Shown here: positions 14,877-15,796 of the stretch, one piece after another
Position numbering within the stretch: position 1 is the first letter of the stretch
Layout of the letters: every line of letters begins with the position of its first letter
Source of the DNA: Candidatus Peregrinibacteria bacterium
GTDB taxonomy: Bacteria; Patescibacteriota; Gracilibacteria; Peribacterales; Peribacteraceae
Direction of reading: 5' to 3'
DNA length: 15,796 nt
NCBI GenBank assembly: GCA_016866815.1
Contig: VGKZ01000012.1
Location: forward strand, 1-15,796
Translations under genes and position numbers: made by a program
The notes under the pieces: generated by a model
What the model was told of the DNA's origin: nothing
Databases searched by the model: none
The model's input: only the letters and a program-made list of their open reading frames with translations

Positions 14877-15641
14877 TTACTGGATGGATGCATCCGCAAG
14901 GACATCGAGCTTCAGACGCTCGTAGATGATCTTACTGGTTTCTGCCCTGTTGATGGAGTCCTCCGGGCGGAAAGTTCCGACCTCGGCCCCCTGTGCGTTC
15001 TTGTCGCCGCTGACGATACCGTAGAGGTTCGCATAGGCGATATCAGCCTCATACGGATGACCGTTGGTGTCCTTGAATGTGGCGTACAGCGGAAGCACTT
15101 CATCATGGAAGACATCCAGGACGACGGTAACGACTTCCGCCCTCTTGGCAGGACGGTTCAGGTCCGCCGGATGCATCGGATCAAACATGCGCACTCCCAA
15201 AGCTTCTGCACAGGCGACGTACGGCTTTGCCCAGTGTCCCGTTGCCTGCGGATGCAGGGGGACATTTGTGCAAGAACCAACATCGACCTTTGCAGCCTCC
15301 ATGGACATCTTCAGGACCTCTGCCACGGTGACATTATTTGCTGGACGGAATTCACCCGTGGACTTTCCCTGAGCATTCTTGTATCCGGAAACGATGCCCC
15401 ACTCGGCAAGGGAGGCAACGTACGGATTGAACCACGCATCCTCACCGACGTCACGGAAGACCGGACCGGTGATATCATCCAATTGCTCGATGACGTCGCT
15501 GAAGTCGGCGGCGTTTGCCGTCTCCCAAACCTGCAGCTCTTCCTGCAGTGCGACGATCTCATCGAAGAAAGCGCCGGCTGTACCAGCGAGAAGCGATGCC
15601 GTAAGCGTCGCAGGGATGACGAACCTCTTGAGAGTACGCAT
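14877..15641 (-). CDS. S-layer-homology (SLH) domain surface protein
   Basis: 254 residues. A signal peptide (basic 'RTLKR', hydrophobic 'FVIPATLTASLLAGTAGA', probable cut after A24) is followed by a short acidic helix-like segment (25-56) and three SLH repeats filling the rest: about 60-118 ('FRDVGEDAWFNPYVASLAEW', 'GIVSGYKNAQG', 'FRPANNVTVAE'), 130-182 ('HWAKPYVACAEALGV', 'LNRPAKRAEVV') and 187-246 ('FKDTNGHPYEADIAYANLYG', 'GIVSGDKNAQG', 'FRPEDSINRAE'). The middle repeat lacks the GIVSG loop. SLH domains anchor proteins to cell-wall glycans. The protein is all anchor, with no further enzymatic domain, so it may be a simple S-layer or adaptor component. The frame is open to 15704; the start at 15641 is set by the signal peptide. 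It is monocistronic, with its own promoter and terminator. Confidence 0.92.
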   Translation of the reverse strand: MRTLKRFVIPATLTASLLAGTAGAFFDEIVALQEELQVWETANAADFSDVIEQLDDITGPVFRDVGEDAWFNPYVASLAEWGIVSGYKNAQGKSTGEFRPANNVTVAEVLKMSMEAAKVDVGSCTNVPLHPQATGHWAKPYVACAEALGVRMFDPMHPADLNRPAKRAEVVTVVLDVFHDEVLPLYATFKDTNGHPYEADIAYANLYGIVSGDKNAQGAEVGTFRPEDSINRAETSKIIYERLKLDVLADASIQ

Positions 15642-15668
15642 GGATGTGTGTTGTGAATGTTCCTCATT

Positions 15669-15697
15669 ATTGTAGCACGAAATACCTGCAGGAACAA
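15669..15697 (-). promoter_or_regulatory. Promoter of the SLH protein gene
   Basis: On the minus strand TTGTTC (15697-15692), a 17-bp spacer and TACAAT (15674-15669), with TGC directly before the -10 (an extended -10). The predicted transcript has a leader of about 20 nt with no Shine-Dalgarno site at a usable distance from the ATG at 15641. It is the best promoter in the window. Confidence 0.65.
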
Positions 15698-15739
15698 TTC
15701 CCACAGCTGATGCTATTACTTTTGGCTTTCGTTAAGCCA

Positions 15740-15796
15740 TTAAGCAGTTTTCTGTGGAGTATTCGGCACATCGGTCGAAAGCTTCAGAGTGTAGGT
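15740..15796 (-). CDS. Possible C-terminal end of a gene entering from the right edge
   Basis: The minus frame open from the edge ends with TAA at 15742-15740 and reads TYTLKLSTDVPNTPQKTA, rich in Thr, Ser and Pro as in exported proteins. A second minus frame is also open over almost the same stretch, so the choice is uncertain. The hairpin GGCTT-AACGA-AAGCC (15723-15737) follows the stop but has no T tract. Too short to name. Confidence 0.25.
   Translation of the reverse strand, partial: TYTLKLSTDVPNTPQKTA

Noticed and set aside
15723..15737. Hairpin GGCTT/AAGCC near the right edge as a terminator
   Set aside because: Only five base pairs, and on the minus strand it is followed by A rather than T residues; the T-rich flank on plus precedes rather than follows it.

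Overview
The window reads as one segment of a bacterial chromosome in the standard code (TGA is used as a stop throughout), gene-dense, with short gaps and an envelope and surface-glycan flavour. Several features fit a Patescibacteria/CPR genome of the Peribacteria/Peregrinibacteria kind: an S-layer-homology protein whose repeats carry a 'GIVSGxKNAQG' loop, a beta-CASP RNase-like hydrolase, few Shine-Dalgarno sites, and several start codons lying 6-9 nt behind a -10 box (leaderless-type). The taxonomy is inference from style; there is no rRNA or other marker in the window.

Left part (1-7780): a surface glycan cluster. A minus-strand SAM-dependent methyltransferase runs off the left edge. It is divergent from a four-gene plus-strand operon with overlapping or abutting ends: (i) a 938-aa fusion of methyltransferase, coiled coil, GT2 and a second GT-like module; (ii) a short GT4 glycosyltransferase; (iii) a Methyltransf_24-type methyltransferase; (iv) a 493-aa protein repeating the GT2 + second GT-like layout of (i). 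A decayed, 5'-truncated, frameshifted membrane-protein remnant follows. The two divergent genes start with the same 13-bp sequence directly behind a -10 box.

Middle (7736-10967, minus): an export operon reading ABC-2 permease -> ABC ATPase -> GT39/PMT-like membrane glycosyltransferase. The ATPase is the short Wzt/TagH type without a C-terminal carbohydrate-binding domain, and it has Gln where the switch (H-loop) histidine normally sits. Together the two blocks look like an ABC-transporter-dependent pathway that builds, methylates and exports a polysaccharide; the substrate cannot be read from sequence.

Right part (10968-15796): a heptanucleotide tandem repeat that runs into the end of a beta-CASP metallo-hydrolase; a secreted CAP-domain protein; an RluB/RsuA-type pseudouridine synthase; a REP-associated tyrosine (Y1/HUH) transposase carrying a perfect 13-bp REP-like palindrome inside its own reading frame and overlapping the pseudouridine synthase start; and a three-SLH-domain surface protein with a strong promoter and a clear intrinsic terminator. 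A possible gene tail enters from the right edge. I saw no tRNA, rRNA or CRISPR array.
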